Assembly: GCA_036506155.1 (NCBI GenBank)
Contig: DASXSF010000140.1
Coordinates: forward strand, 1 to 62,562
DNA length: 62,562 bases
Direction: 5' to 3'
Source of the DNA: DASXRA01 sp036506155
Lineage (GTDB): Bacteria > Actinomycetota > Actinomycetes > Mycobacteriales > Jatrophihabitantaceae
Below the pieces are notes generated by a model. That model worked only from the letters and a program-made list of their open reading frames with translations, searched no databases and was not told the origin of the DNA. Numbering within the stretch: the stretch's first letter is position 1; each line of letters starts with the position of its first letter. Position numbers and translations under genes: made by a program. This document shows positions 36,644-45,095 of this stretch, one piece after another.

Positions 36644-37597
36644 ATGACATACGCCATCGAAGCCGAGGGGCTCACGAAGCGCTTCGGCAACACGCAAGCC
36701 CTTGCCGGGATCGACCTCGCCGCGCGGGAGGGCACCGTGCTGGGCGTACTGGGACCGAACGGTGCCGGCAAGACCACGGCCGTCCGGATCCTCGCCACGC
36801 TCCTGCGCGCCGATGCGGGCACGGCACGCGTGGCCGGCTACGACCTGGCCGGCGAGCCGCAGCGGGTGCGCCAGAACATCGGCCTGACCGGCCAGTACGC
36901 GTCGGTGGATGAAGACCTCACCGGCATGCAGAACCTGGTGCTCATCGGCCAGCTGCTCGACCTGCCACCGAGCGCGGCACGGGCCCGGGCCCGCGAGTTG
37001 CTCGAGTGGTTCGACCTGGCCGATGCCGCCGGCCGGACGGCCAAGACGTACTCCGGCGGAATGCGGCGCCGCCTGGATCTCGCCGCCTCGCTTGTCGGTC
37101 GTCCCTCGGTGATCTTCCTCGACGAGCCGACCACCGGTCTCGACCCCGCCAAGCGCGAGGACATGTGGGACGTGGTACGCAGCCTCGTCACGGAGGGCTC
37201 AACGGTGCTGCTCACCACGCAGTACCTCGAGGAGGCCGACGCGCTGGCCGACGAGATCACCGTGATCGACCACGGCAGCGTCATCGCGCACGACACGCCG
37301 GACGGCCTCAAGCGGATCATCGGCGGACAGCGCCTCGAGGTGAAGCCTGCCGACCCGTCCCGCCTCGAGGAGGTGCGCGTGATCCTCGGTTTCATCGCGG
37401 ACGCGCCGCCCGAGTCGCCGGGACGCGGCGTGCTGAGCGTCCCTGTCGAAGGCGACGCCGCGCTGGCCGTGACTGTGCAGCGGCTCGGTGCCGCCGGGAT
37501 CGCGGTCACTGAGCTGTCCCTGCACCTTCCCAGCCTGGACGAGGTGTTCTTCACCCTGACCGGTCGCCACACCGACACCGAGGAGGCGGCAGCATGA
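36644..37597 (+). CDS. DrrA-type ABC exporter ATPase
   Basis: 317 residues. Walker A GPNGAGKTT, Q-loop region NIGLTGQYASVDEDLTG, ABC signature YSGGMRRRLDLAASL, Walker B VIFLDEPTTGLDP, switch region LLTTQYLEEADAL. The C-terminal domain is like daunorubicin-resistance ATPases and ends SLDEVFFTLTGRHTD. ATG 36644 is chosen because the family N-terminus begins there. Overlaps the permease by ATGA. Exports a drug, lipid or polyketide-like compound. Confidence 0.94.
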   Translation: MTYAIEAEGLTKRFGNTQALAGIDLAAREGTVLGVLGPNGAGKTTAVRILATLLRADAGTARVAGYDLAGEPQRVRQNIGLTGQYASVDEDLTGMQNLVLIGQLLDLPPSAARARARELLEWFDLADAAGRTAKTYSGGMRRRLDLAASLVGRPSVIFLDEPTTGLDPAKREDMWDVVRSLVTEGSTVLLTTQYLEEADALADEITVIDHGSVIAHDTPDGLKRIIGGQRLEVKPADPSRLEEVRVILGFIADAPPESPGRGVLSVPVEGDAALAVTVQRLGAAGIAVTELSLHLPSLDEVFFTLTGRHTDTEEAAA

Positions 37598-38418
37598 CCG
37601 CAACGCTCAGCGCCCCGACGACAACGGGCACGGCAGCGCGTCCCGCCGCGGCGAGTCGGATACGCACAGTGCGCCACGCGTTCGCGTTGGCCCGCCGCAA
37701 CCTGATCAAGACCCGGCGCACCCCGGAGCAGCTGATCGACGTCACGATCCAGCCGATCATCTTCCTGCTGCTGTTCGTGTACGTGTTCGGGGGCGCGCTG
37801 GGCGGCGGATCACGGCACGACTACCTGCAGTTCCTGCTGCCCGGCCTGCTCGCGCAGGGCATCGCAATGGGCAGCGTCGCCCTGGGCCAGAATCTCAACG
37901 CGGACATCGAGAAGGGCGTCTTCGACCGATTCCGGTCGCTGCCGATCGCCCGATCAGCGCCGCTGGTCGGCGCGGTACTGGCGGACTTCTTTCGCTACCT
38001 GACGCTGTGCGTGATCTACCTCGGGTTCGGCTACGTGCTGGGCTTCCGGGTGGAGACCGGCTTGCTGCCGGCAGTCGCCGCGGTCGCGCTCTCGATCGGG
38101 TTCGCGCTGAGCTTCTGCTGGATCTCGGTGTTCGTCGGCATGGTGGCGCGCACGTCGGGGGCCGTGCAGGGGATCATGTTCTTGCTGATCTTCCCGCTGG
38201 CATTCGGCTCCAACGTCTACGTCGATCCCTCGACCATGCCCGGGTGGCTGCAGGCGTTCGTGCACGTAAACCCGATGAGCCAGCTGGCGGGCGCCGTGCG
38301 AGGCTTGACCGTCGGCGGTCCGGCCGCCTCGCATGTCGGCTGGACGCTCTTGTGGGTGGCCATCCTGCTGATGGTGTTCGTACCGCTGGCGCTGCGGGCA
38401 TACCGACGCCGGGCCTGA
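37594..38418 (+). CDS. DrrB-type ABC-2 transporter permease
   Basis: 274 residues with six predicted helices. The conserved ABC-2 features are AFALARRNLIKTRRTPEQLI and GVFDRFRSLPIARSAPLVGA, followed by a C-terminal region PGWLQAFVHVNPMSQLAGAV. Coupled to the ATPase by a 4-base overlap. A strong hairpin follows that also covers the 3' end of the convergent AfsR-like gene. Confidence 0.94.
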   Translation: MTATLSAPTTTGTAARPAAASRIRTVRHAFALARRNLIKTRRTPEQLIDVTIQPIIFLLLFVYVFGGALGGGSRHDYLQFLLPGLLAQGIAMGSVALGQNLNADIEKGVFDRFRSLPIARSAPLVGAVLADFFRYLTLCVIYLGFGYVLGFRVETGLLPAVAAVALSIGFALSFCWISVFVGMVARTSGAVQGIMFLLIFPLAFGSNVYVDPSTMPGWLQAFVHVNPMSQLAGAVRGLTVGGPAASHVGWTLLWVAILLMVFVPLALRAYRRRA

Positions 38419-38431
38419 CGTGCCGATCGTC

Positions 38432-38465
38432 GCTATAGCGCGGCTGGATTCAGCCGCGCTATAGC
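38432..38465. terminator. Bidirectional terminator overlapping the 3' end of the AfsR-like gene
   Basis: Perfect 15-bp inverted repeat GCTATAGCGCGGCTG / CAGCCGCGCTATAGC with a 4-base loop. It lies 14 bases after the ABC permease stop and contains the last codons and the stop (38433-38435) of the convergent regulator gene. Confidence 0.85.
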
Positions 38466-41400
38466 CGCGTCTCGGTCGAGGGCACGCCCGGCGGCGTACG
38501 CCTCGTCGAACGCGCGGCCGAGCGCGGTGCGCAGAGCGGCCGTGATGCGCCGGATGTCAAGGTCGGTCAGGTCGGCGGCGCCGCGCAGCCGCGCCGCCGC
38601 GCCGAGCGCCTGCGCGGCGTCCACCGCACGGCCATCGGCCGCGGCGAGGTCAGCGACGGCGACGCCGACCGCAGCCAGGATCGGCATGTCCTTCGTGCCC
38701 AGCGCCGCCTCGTAGGCCGACCGCAGGCGATCGCGGGCCCGGTCCGCGTCGCCGTCGGCGAGGTCGTGCTTGCCGGCGATCGAGAGCATCAGCGCCCGCG
38801 CGTGGCCCATGATGGGATGTGTCACCGGAATCTGCGAAAGCCGGCCGGTGGCCTCGTCCACGATCCGCCGCGCCTCGGCCATGTCGCCGGCGAACCGGGC
38901 GCATTCGGCCAGCACGGAGCTCGCGAACAGCGCCTCCATCGTCGAGCCGGTTGCCTCGCTCAGCTCCTGGGCGCGCCGGACGTGCTCGCGCGCGGTGTCC
39001 AGGTCACCCTTCCGGATCCACAAGCCTGCCAGCCGCACCTGCATCAGCGCCTGGTCCTCGCGGGCACCCATTTCGCGAACCAGGGCCAGCGCCTCGTCGA
39101 AGGTCGCGATCGCGCCGTCGAGGTCGCCCTCCATCGACTCGAGCATGCCGAGCATCTGCAGGCTGTTGGCCAAACCCCACCGCTCGCCGAGCTCGCGGAA
39201 CTCCGCGACGGCGCGCTCAGACTCGACGCGCATCCTGTCGACGTCGCCGTCGTTCTCGGCCATCGCGGCCCGGAAGGAGCGCAGCGCCGCCGCCATCCAC
39301 GGATCGGGGTGGCCGAGTCCCTCCTCGGCGAGCCGCTCCGCGCGCGCGAAGTCGTTGGCGAACATCGCGATCACCGGGCGCATCAGGGCGAGCAACGGCA
39401 CCTTGTCGGCGTCGAGTCGACCCAGCCGGGCGTCCAGTTCGGTGATTCGCGCGAGACCTGCTGCCACATCGTCGGGGAGCATCGCGCTCGGCGACGATGC
39501 GGAGTTCATCACTCGGATCGTCTCGGCCAGCGCGCGGATCTCCTCGGTCGCCTCGCCGGGGACGTCCAGCGCGAAGTTGACCCAGGTCAGCGCCTCGGCG
39601 TGACTGCCCAACAGCGACCAATACCACCCCATGTGGCAGGCCATCTCGAGCGCGGCCTGGGCGTCGCCGCACTCGCCGAGGTGACGTATCGCGGCGAGGA
39701 TATTGTCGCGTTCGGCGTTGAGCCGCGTCATCCACTCGAGCTGCTCGCGACGGCGCAGGTGCGGCTCCGCCTCCCGCAGCAGATCGGCGAAGTAACCGGC
39801 GTGCACGTCGCGGACGGCCTCCAGCTCGCCACGCTCGGCCAGCCGCTCCTGCCCGTACTCGCGGATCGTCTCGAGCATCCGGTATCGGTGATCGGACGGC
39901 TGGAGCAGCGACTTGTCGACCAGGGACGTCAGCAGGTCCAGGACTTCTGCGTCGCTGCACACCGCCTCGGCACTGTCCGCGGTGGCACCGGCCGGAAAGA
40001 CCGCAAGCCGCTCGACAAGGGTGCGCTCGGCATCGCTGAGCAGATCCCAGCTCCATGCGACAACCGCGCGCAGCGTCCGATGCCGGGGTAGCGCTGTGCG
40101 GCTGCCGCCCGTGAGCAGCCGGAAGCGATCCGAGAGACGTGCTGCGATCTCGTCCACCTGCAGTGCCCGGGTACGGGCCGCGGCGAGTTCGATCGCCAGT
40201 GGCAGGCCGTCAAGGCGCCGCACGATCTGGACGACAGGGTGCACGTTGGCCGCGTCGATCACGAAGTCGGGCCGCACCGCCGCGGCGCGATCGGCGAACA
40301 GGCGCACCGATGGATAGGCGAAGGCGTCCCCGGGGGCCGCGTCGGGGGCGGGCTGCCCGAGCGGTGCCACAACCACCAGCGATTCACCGAAGATGCCCAG
40401 GGGCTCGCGCGTGGTCGTGAGCACGCGCAGCTGTGGGGACTGTGCCAGCAGCTGGTCGACCAGCTGCGCGGTGGCGTCTACAAGGTGCTCGCAGTTGTCG
40501 AGGACCACGACAATCTGCTTGTCGGACAAGGCCTCTAGCAGCCGCGAGGTTGCGTCGCGAGGGCTCAGCTTCGTGGGTTGGTCGATCAGGTGTGATTCGC
40601 GCAGTCCCAGCGAGCCCAGCACGGTTTGCGGTACGTCTGCTGCGTCGGTGACCGAAGCCAGTTCGACGAACCAGATGCCGTCGGGCACGTCGTCGACCAG
40701 TGTCGAGCCGGCCTCGATCGCGAGCCTGGTCTTGCCGGCGCCGCCGGGGCCGACCAGGGTGACCAGCCTGCTCTCGTCGAGCAGCTTGGTGATACGCGCG
40801 ACCTCCTCGTCGCGGCCGACGAAGCTGGTGAGTTGAGCGCGCAGGTTGGTGCGCGGCGTTGCGGCGGCCGCCGTCGCCGCATGCTCGCCGCGCAGCACGG
40901 CGAGGTGGCTGGCCGAAAGCTCGCGCCCGGGATCGACGCCGAGTTCGTCGGCGAGCTGCGCCCGGATGCGCTCGTAGCCGGCCAGTGCATCGGCCTGCCG
41001 GCCCACCGAGGACAGCGCGGCCATGCGCTGACCGGCCAGCCGCTCATCGAGCGGGTGCTGCTGGCACAGCGCGTCGAGCTCGGCCAGGAGGTCGGCGGCG
41101 TGGCCCAGCGCGATGTCGGCGTCGATGCGGTCCTGGGTCGCGGTGAGTCGCAGGCGTTCCAACCGGGTGATCGTCGCCGCGGCGAACGGCGCGTCCGGCA
41201 CGTCGGCGAGCGCCGGGCCACGCCAGAGGGCAAGTGCTTCGCGCAATGTCGCGGCAGCCTTGCTCTGCTCACCGACACGCAATGCGGTGGCACCGGCTTG
41301 AGCCAGCTGCTCGAATCGCGTCGCGTCGACGTCCTGCGGCTCGATCGCCAGGCGGTAGCCTGCCGGCGATTGGCCGACGGTCGCGGCGTCGCCCAGCGTC

Positions 41401-41612
41401 CGGCGCAGCCGGGACACCAACGATTGCAGCGCATTGGCTGCCTCGGCCGGAGGCTGCTCCCCCCACACCGCGTCGACCAACGCCGCCGCGCTCACCGGAC
41501 GACCGGCCGAGAGCGCCAGGCGGATCAGCAGCCCACGCAGCCGTGAGCCGGCGACGTCGACAACGGCGTCGCCCCCGCGCACCTCCAGCGGGCCGAGGAT
41601 CGCGATGTCCAC
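38433..41612 (-). CDS. AfsR/SARP-type regulator (BTAD, NB-ARC ATPase, TPR)
   Basis: 1059 residues from GTG 41612. N-terminal OmpR-like DNA-binding domain (residues 1-90, DIAILGPLEVRGGDAVVDVA), BTAD domain (about 95-245), then NB-ARC STAND ATPase with Walker A VGPGGAGKTRLA and Walker B IVVVLDNCEHL. A winged helix and TPR repeats fill the C-terminal third. Family members activate secondary metabolism or stress genes. The frame continues to 41948 only by running over yjbQ. Start-to-start distance to the divergent gene is 18 bp. A DrrAB-type exporter is the convergent neighbour. Confidence 0.93.
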   Translation of the reverse strand: MDIAILGPLEVRGGDAVVDVAGSRLRGLLIRLALSAGRPVSAAALVDAVWGEQPPAEAANALQSLVSRLRRTLGDAATVGQSPAGYRLAIEPQDVDATRFEQLAQAGATALRVGEQSKAAATLREALALWRGPALADVPDAPFAAATITRLERLRLTATQDRIDADIALGHAADLLAELDALCQQHPLDERLAGQRMAALSSVGRQADALAGYERIRAQLADELGVDPGRELSASHLAVLRGEHAATAAAATPRTNLRAQLTSFVGRDEEVARITKLLDESRLVTLVGPGGAGKTRLAIEAGSTLVDDVPDGIWFVELASVTDAADVPQTVLGSLGLRESHLIDQPTKLSPRDATSRLLEALSDKQIVVVLDNCEHLVDATAQLVDQLLAQSPQLRVLTTTREPLGIFGESLVVVAPLGQPAPDAAPGDAFAYPSVRLFADRAAAVRPDFVIDAANVHPVVQIVRRLDGLPLAIELAAARTRALQVDEIAARLSDRFRLLTGGSRTALPRHRTLRAVVAWSWDLLSDAERTLVERLAVFPAGATADSAEAVCSDAEVLDLLTSLVDKSLLQPSDHRYRMLETIREYGQERLAERGELEAVRDVHAGYFADLLREAEPHLRRREQLEWMTRLNAERDNILAAIRHLGECGDAQAALEMACHMGWYWSLLGSHAEALTWVNFALDVPGEATEEIRALAETIRVMNSASSPSAMLPDDVAAGLARITELDARLGRLDADKVPLLALMRPVIAMFANDFARAERLAEEGLGHPDPWMAAALRSFRAAMAENDGDVDRMRVESERAVAEFRELGERWGLANSLQMLGMLESMEGDLDGAIATFDEALALVREMGAREDQALMQVRLAGLWIRKGDLDTAREHVRRAQELSEATGSTMEALFASSVLAECARFAGDMAEARRIVDEATGRLSQIPVTHPIMGHARALMLSIAGKHDLADGDADRARDRLRSAYEAALGTKDMPILAAVGVAVADLAAADGRAVDAAQALGAAARLRGAADLTDLDIRRITAALRTALGRAFDEAYAAGRALDRDAAIARLNPAAL

Positions 41613-41630
41613 GCGTCTACTGTCCCAGAC

Positions 41631-42035
41631 ATGCGCAGCGAGACGATCCGCGTGCACACCGGCGGGCGGCCCCGCGTCCACGACCTGACCGATGCCTGCA
41701 CGGCGTTCACCCGCGATCAGGGAGACGGGCTGCTCAACGTGTTCGTGCCGCACGCCACCGCAGGCGTCGCGATCATCGAGACCGGCGCCGGCAGTGACGC
41801 CGATCTGATCGCCGCCCTGGACGAGTTGCTGCCGCCCGACGACCGGTGGCGGCACCGGCACGGCTCGCCCGGCCACGGTCGCGACCACGTACTGCCCGCC
41901 TTCATCGCGCCGTCGATCGTGGTGCCGGCGCTGGGCGGACGCCTCCAACTGGGCACCTGGCAGTCGATCTGCCTCGTGGACACGAACGTGGACAACGCCG
42001 AACGCACCGTCCGGCTCACGTTCCTACCCGGCTGA
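41631..42035 (+). CDS. YjbQ/UPF0047 family protein
   Basis: 134 residues. Conserved motifs are FVPHATAGVAIIETG, WRHRHGSPGHGRDHV and TWQSICLVDTNVDN, holding the histidines of the proposed active site. Family members show weak thiamine-phosphate-synthase activity in E. coli, but the true role is unknown. ATG 41631. Convergent with the MBL phosphodiesterase-like gene (11-bp gap). Confidence 0.93.
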   Translation: MRSETIRVHTGGRPRVHDLTDACTAFTRDQGDGLLNVFVPHATAGVAIIETGAGSDADLIAALDELLPPDDRWRHRHGSPGHGRDHVLPAFIAPSIVVPALGGRLQLGTWQSICLVDTNVDNAERTVRLTFLPG

Positions 42036-42046
42036 CCGGCGAGAGA

Positions 42047-42790
42047 TCAGATCCAATACACGCCATCGGGCTGGGCGGCCTCGACCGACCCGGAGAATGC
42101 CGCTGCCGCTTCGGTGACGGCCACGTCACGGGAGTTCCAGGGCGGCACATGAGTGACGATCAGCCGGTCGACGCCGGCCCGGGCAGCGTGCTCACCGGCC
42201 TGCTTGGCAGTCAGGTGCAGGTCCGGCACATACGTGTCGTCCGGGCCGAAGGTCGCCTCGCAGAGCAGCAAGTCGGCGCCGTGCGCCAGCGAGACCAGTG
42301 CGTCGCTCTCGCCGGTGTCGCCGGAGTAGACGAGCCTGCGGTCGCCGACGCTCACGCTGATGGCGTAGGCGGGCACGGGGTGGTTCACGCTCGTGACCGA
42401 CACCGCGAACGGCCCGAGTTCACCGCTTCGCGGCGTGGAGAACTCGAAGAGCTCTTGCAGCCCCAGCTTGCGGGCGAGCGGGTCGTAGGCGGTCTCGATG
42501 CGGTCGCGTGTGCCCGACGGCCCGATGACCGGGATGCGCCCGTCGCGCCGGTGCGGGCCGTAGCGCAGCGCGTTCACGTAAGCGGTGAGGTCGATGCAGT
42601 GATCGCCGTGCAGATGCGACAGCACAATCGCGTCCACGTCGTGCGGTGCGACATGCCGCTGTAATGTGCCGAGCGCGCCATGGCCCAGGTCGAGTATCAG
42701 CCGGTACCCGTCCTCTTCGACGAGGTAGCCGGATGCGGGCGAGTCGGGGCCGGGCAGCGAGCCCGAGCAGCCGAGAACCGTGAGCTTCAT
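42047..42790 (-). CDS. MBL-fold phosphodiesterase, Rv1339-like
   Basis: 247 residues. Di-metal site in LSHLHGDHCID (H59, H61, D63, H64), further ligands in NHPVPAYA, YSGDTGESD and VTHVPPW. RNase Z-like core without an exosite arm. Orthologous position to Rv1339 (next to murI), reported as a class-II-like cAMP phosphodiesterase in mycobacteria. ATG 42790 overlaps the murI stop (ATGA); the frame to 42907 is inside murI. Likely lowers cyclic nucleotide levels. Confidence 0.88.
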   Translation of the reverse strand: MKLTVLGCSGSLPGPDSPASGYLVEEDGYRLILDLGHGALGTLQRHVAPHDVDAIVLSHLHGDHCIDLTAYVNALRYGPHRRDGRIPVIGPSGTRDRIETAYDPLARKLGLQELFEFSTPRSGELGPFAVSVTSVNHPVPAYAISVSVGDRRLVYSGDTGESDALVSLAHGADLLLCEATFGPDDTYVPDLHLTAKQAGEHAARAGVDRLIVTHVPPWNSRDVAVTEAAAAFSGSVEAAQPDGVYWI

Positions 42791-43575
42791 ACCGCCACGA
42801 CGTCCAGGATCTCGGGGCCCAGGAAACGGCGGCCCAGCCGGACGAAGGGCTCCGCCGGACCGGTTGAGTTGAACACGTGCCGCGGCGGCTCGCCGTCGTC
42901 GGGGCATAGCAGCCCGCCCTCGAGTAAGACTCGGTACACGTCCTTCGCGGTCTCCTCGGCACTGGACACCATGGTCACCGCGTCGCCCAGCACCACCGAC
43001 AGCAGGCCGGTGAGCATCGGGTAGTGGGTGCAGCCGAGCACCAGCGTGTCGACGCCCGCCTCATTCAGCGGCGCGAGGTAGGCCTCTGCGAGGCCGAGCA
43101 GTTGCCGCCCGCTCGTGACACCCCGCTCGACGAACTCGGCGAAGCGTGGGCATGCCGCGGTCACCACGTCGACGCCTGGCGCGGCGGCGAACATGTCCTG
43201 ATACGCGCCGCTCGTGATCGTTGCCGTCGTGCCGATCACGCCGATGCGACCGTTGCGTGTGGCCGTGACCGCCCGACGCACGGCAGGTGCGATCACCTCG
43301 ACCACGGGGATGTCGTAGCGCTCTCGGGCATCGCGCAGGCACGCAGCGCTCGCGGCGTTGCAGGCGATGACGAGCGCCTTGACGCCGGATGCGACGAGCT
43401 CGTCCATCACGGCGAGCGCATGCCGGCGTACCGCGGCTATCGGCTGCGGACCGTACGGGCTGTGTGCCGTGTCGCCGACGTAGTGAAGCGCCTCATGGGG
43501 CAGCTGATCGAGCACAGCGCGGGCGACGGTCAGTCCGCCGACCCCGGAGTCGACCATGCCAATGGGTAAACGCAC
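42787..43575 (-). CDS. murI: Glutamate racemase
   Basis: 262 residues. Makes D-glutamate for peptidoglycan. Catalytic pair C72 (VIACNAASAACL) and C181 (LVLGCTHYPMLTG); substrate loops GMVDSGVGGLTVAR and YVGDTAHSPYGP. GTG 43575. Four bases from the rhomboid gene upstream and overlapping the MBL gene downstream, the same order as Rv1337-Rv1338-Rv1339. Confidence 0.96.
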   Translation of the reverse strand: MRLPIGMVDSGVGGLTVARAVLDQLPHEALHYVGDTAHSPYGPQPIAAVRRHALAVMDELVASGVKALVIACNAASAACLRDARERYDIPVVEVIAPAVRRAVTATRNGRIGVIGTTATITSGAYQDMFAAAPGVDVVTAACPRFAEFVERGVTSGRQLLGLAEAYLAPLNEAGVDTLVLGCTHYPMLTGLLSVVLGDAVTMVSSAEETAKDVYRVLLEGGLLCPDDGEPPRHVFNSTGPAEPFVRLGRRFLGPEILDVVAV

Positions 43576-43579
43576 GCTG

Positions 43580-44242
43580 TCAGGATAGTGACGCGCGTTT
43601 TTCGGCTCGTGCGCCGCGCGGGTGCAGCAGCCATCCGGCGAAGGCGCCGGCGCAGAAGCTGCACACGTGTGCCTGCCATGAGCTCGCCGAGTTGATCGAG
43701 GGCAGCAGCCCGGCGAACAGCCCGCTGAAGAAGAACACGACCAGCACCGCAGTGATTATCCACACGACGCGCCGCGAGAAGTAGGCGCGCGACAGCAGGT
43801 AGCCCAGCCACCCGAAGATCAGCCCGCTGGAGCCGATGATGAGCCCGCTCGGCGCGACGAGCCATGTCGCGAGTCCGCCGACAAACACCACCAGTGCGGT
43901 GACGATCAGCCAGGTCCGCATCCCCGACAGCAGCACGACCCAGCCGATCAGCACGAACGGGCCGGTGCTCGACAGCAGCTGCCACGCGCTGGAGTGCAGG
44001 AACGGCGCAGTGAGGATGCCCCACAGCCCGGCGAGTTCGCGGGGGCGCAGCCCGAAGCGGTTCAGGCCGTACCCAGCAACGGCATTCGCGATCTCGACCG
44101 TCCACAGCACGCCTGCGCAGAACGCCATGAACGCCAGCGCGCCGCCCCAGCTCCGCGGCTCGAACGGCGGTTCCGTGCTGCCCTGCTGCTCGGCGGCGGG
44201 ACGCGGCCGCGGTATCGGCGGCTCGGGACCCCGTGTGGTCAC
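43580..44242 (-). CDS. Rhomboid-family intramembrane serine protease
   Basis: 220 residues, six to seven membrane helices. Catalytic Ser S139 in IIGSSGLIFGWLGY and His H192 in SWQAHVCSFCAGAFAGW. GTG 44242. Position beside murI matches Rv1337. A cytoplasmic Pro-rich N-terminal tail of ~30 residues. Natural substrates in actinobacteria are mostly unknown. Confidence 0.92.
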   Translation of the reverse strand: MTTRGPEPPIPRPRPAAEQQGSTEPPFEPRSWGGALAFMAFCAGVLWTVEIANAVAGYGLNRFGLRPRELAGLWGILTAPFLHSSAWQLLSSTGPFVLIGWVVLLSGMRTWLIVTALVVFVGGLATWLVAPSGLIIGSSGLIFGWLGYLLSRAYFSRRVVWIITAVLVVFFFSGLFAGLLPSINSASSWQAHVCSFCAGAFAGWLLHPRGARAEKRASLS

Positions 44243-44342
44243 GCCTAAAGCGTAGGTCAGGATGCCGTGCCCCCGGGGTGTGGCCTCGGGCGCTTGTGCC
44301 CCGAGCAGCGGACCGGCGACCTAGATCGGTAACGTCCTCGGT

Positions 44343-45095
44343 GTGCGCTTCGTCGGCGTATCCGCGCTGAGTCACGACGGGCTGGTGCGCGACCACAACG
44401 AGGACGCCCTGGTTGTCGGGCCGTGGACGCTGTGCGCGTCGGTCAGCATCGTGCCCGCGACGATGTTCTTCCCGATCGGGACACCCTTGGTGGTGGCCGT
44501 CGCCGACGGGCTGGGTGGACATCCCGCCGGCGAGGACGCGAGCTCGCTGGTCGTCGCGCATCTGGCGCGTGTGGGCGCGGCCGTGGGCACCGAGGCCGAG
44601 CTGCGCGAGGTGCTCGACGAGTGCAACCGCGTGGTCTACGCCGAGGCCGAACTCGACCCGGAGCGCATGGCAATGGGCACTACCGTCGCGGGTCTCGTCG
44701 TCGGCGAAACGGACGTGCTGGTCTTCAACGTCGGCGACAGCCGGGTGTATGCCGTCGAGGACGGCGGGATCACGCAACTCACGGTGGACGACAACGAGCC
44801 GCCGGCACGCGGCCAGCGCCGCAGCCCGGTCGTCACGCAGACGCTCGGGGGCAGGTTCGACCTCGGCACGATCGAGCCGCACATCAGCAGCCGGCCGATC
44901 GCGGCGCCGTCGCGGTACCTGGTATGTAGCGACGGGCTCACCGATCCGGTCGACGAGGCGACCATCACCGACATCGTGCGCGACCATGGCGGGGGCGAGG
45001 CCGCCTTCAAGCTGTGGCAGGCCGCAATCCAAGCAGGCGCCCCGGACAACGTCACCGTGGCCCTGGTCGAAATAGGTGACGATCAGGGCGCCTGA
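44343..45095 (+). CDS. PP2C-family Ser/Thr protein phosphatase
   Basis: 250 residues. Metal-binding Asp/Glu motifs: LVRDHNEDALV, VAVADGLGGHPAGEDAS, LVCSDGLTDPVD and APDNVTVALVEIG. No membrane helix, so cytosolic, unlike PstP. GTG 44343, with no clear ribosome site. Its last 13 bases overlap the convergent sulfite-oxidase-like gene. No kinase gene nearby. Confidence 0.93.
   Translation: MRFVGVSALSHDGLVRDHNEDALVVGPWTLCASVSIVPATMFFPIGTPLVVAVADGLGGHPAGEDASSLVVAHLARVGAAVGTEAELREVLDECNRVVYAEAELDPERMAMGTTVAGLVVGETDVLVFNVGDSRVYAVEDGGITQLTVDDNEPPARGQRRSPVVTQTLGGRFDLGTIEPHISSRPIAAPSRYLVCSDGLTDPVDEATITDIVRDHGGGEAAFKLWQAAIQAGAPDNVTVALVEIGDDQGA

Noticed and set aside
41613..41948. N-terminal extension of the AfsR-like protein
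   Set aside because: It would cover most of yjbQ, and the family N-terminus begins at GTG 41612.
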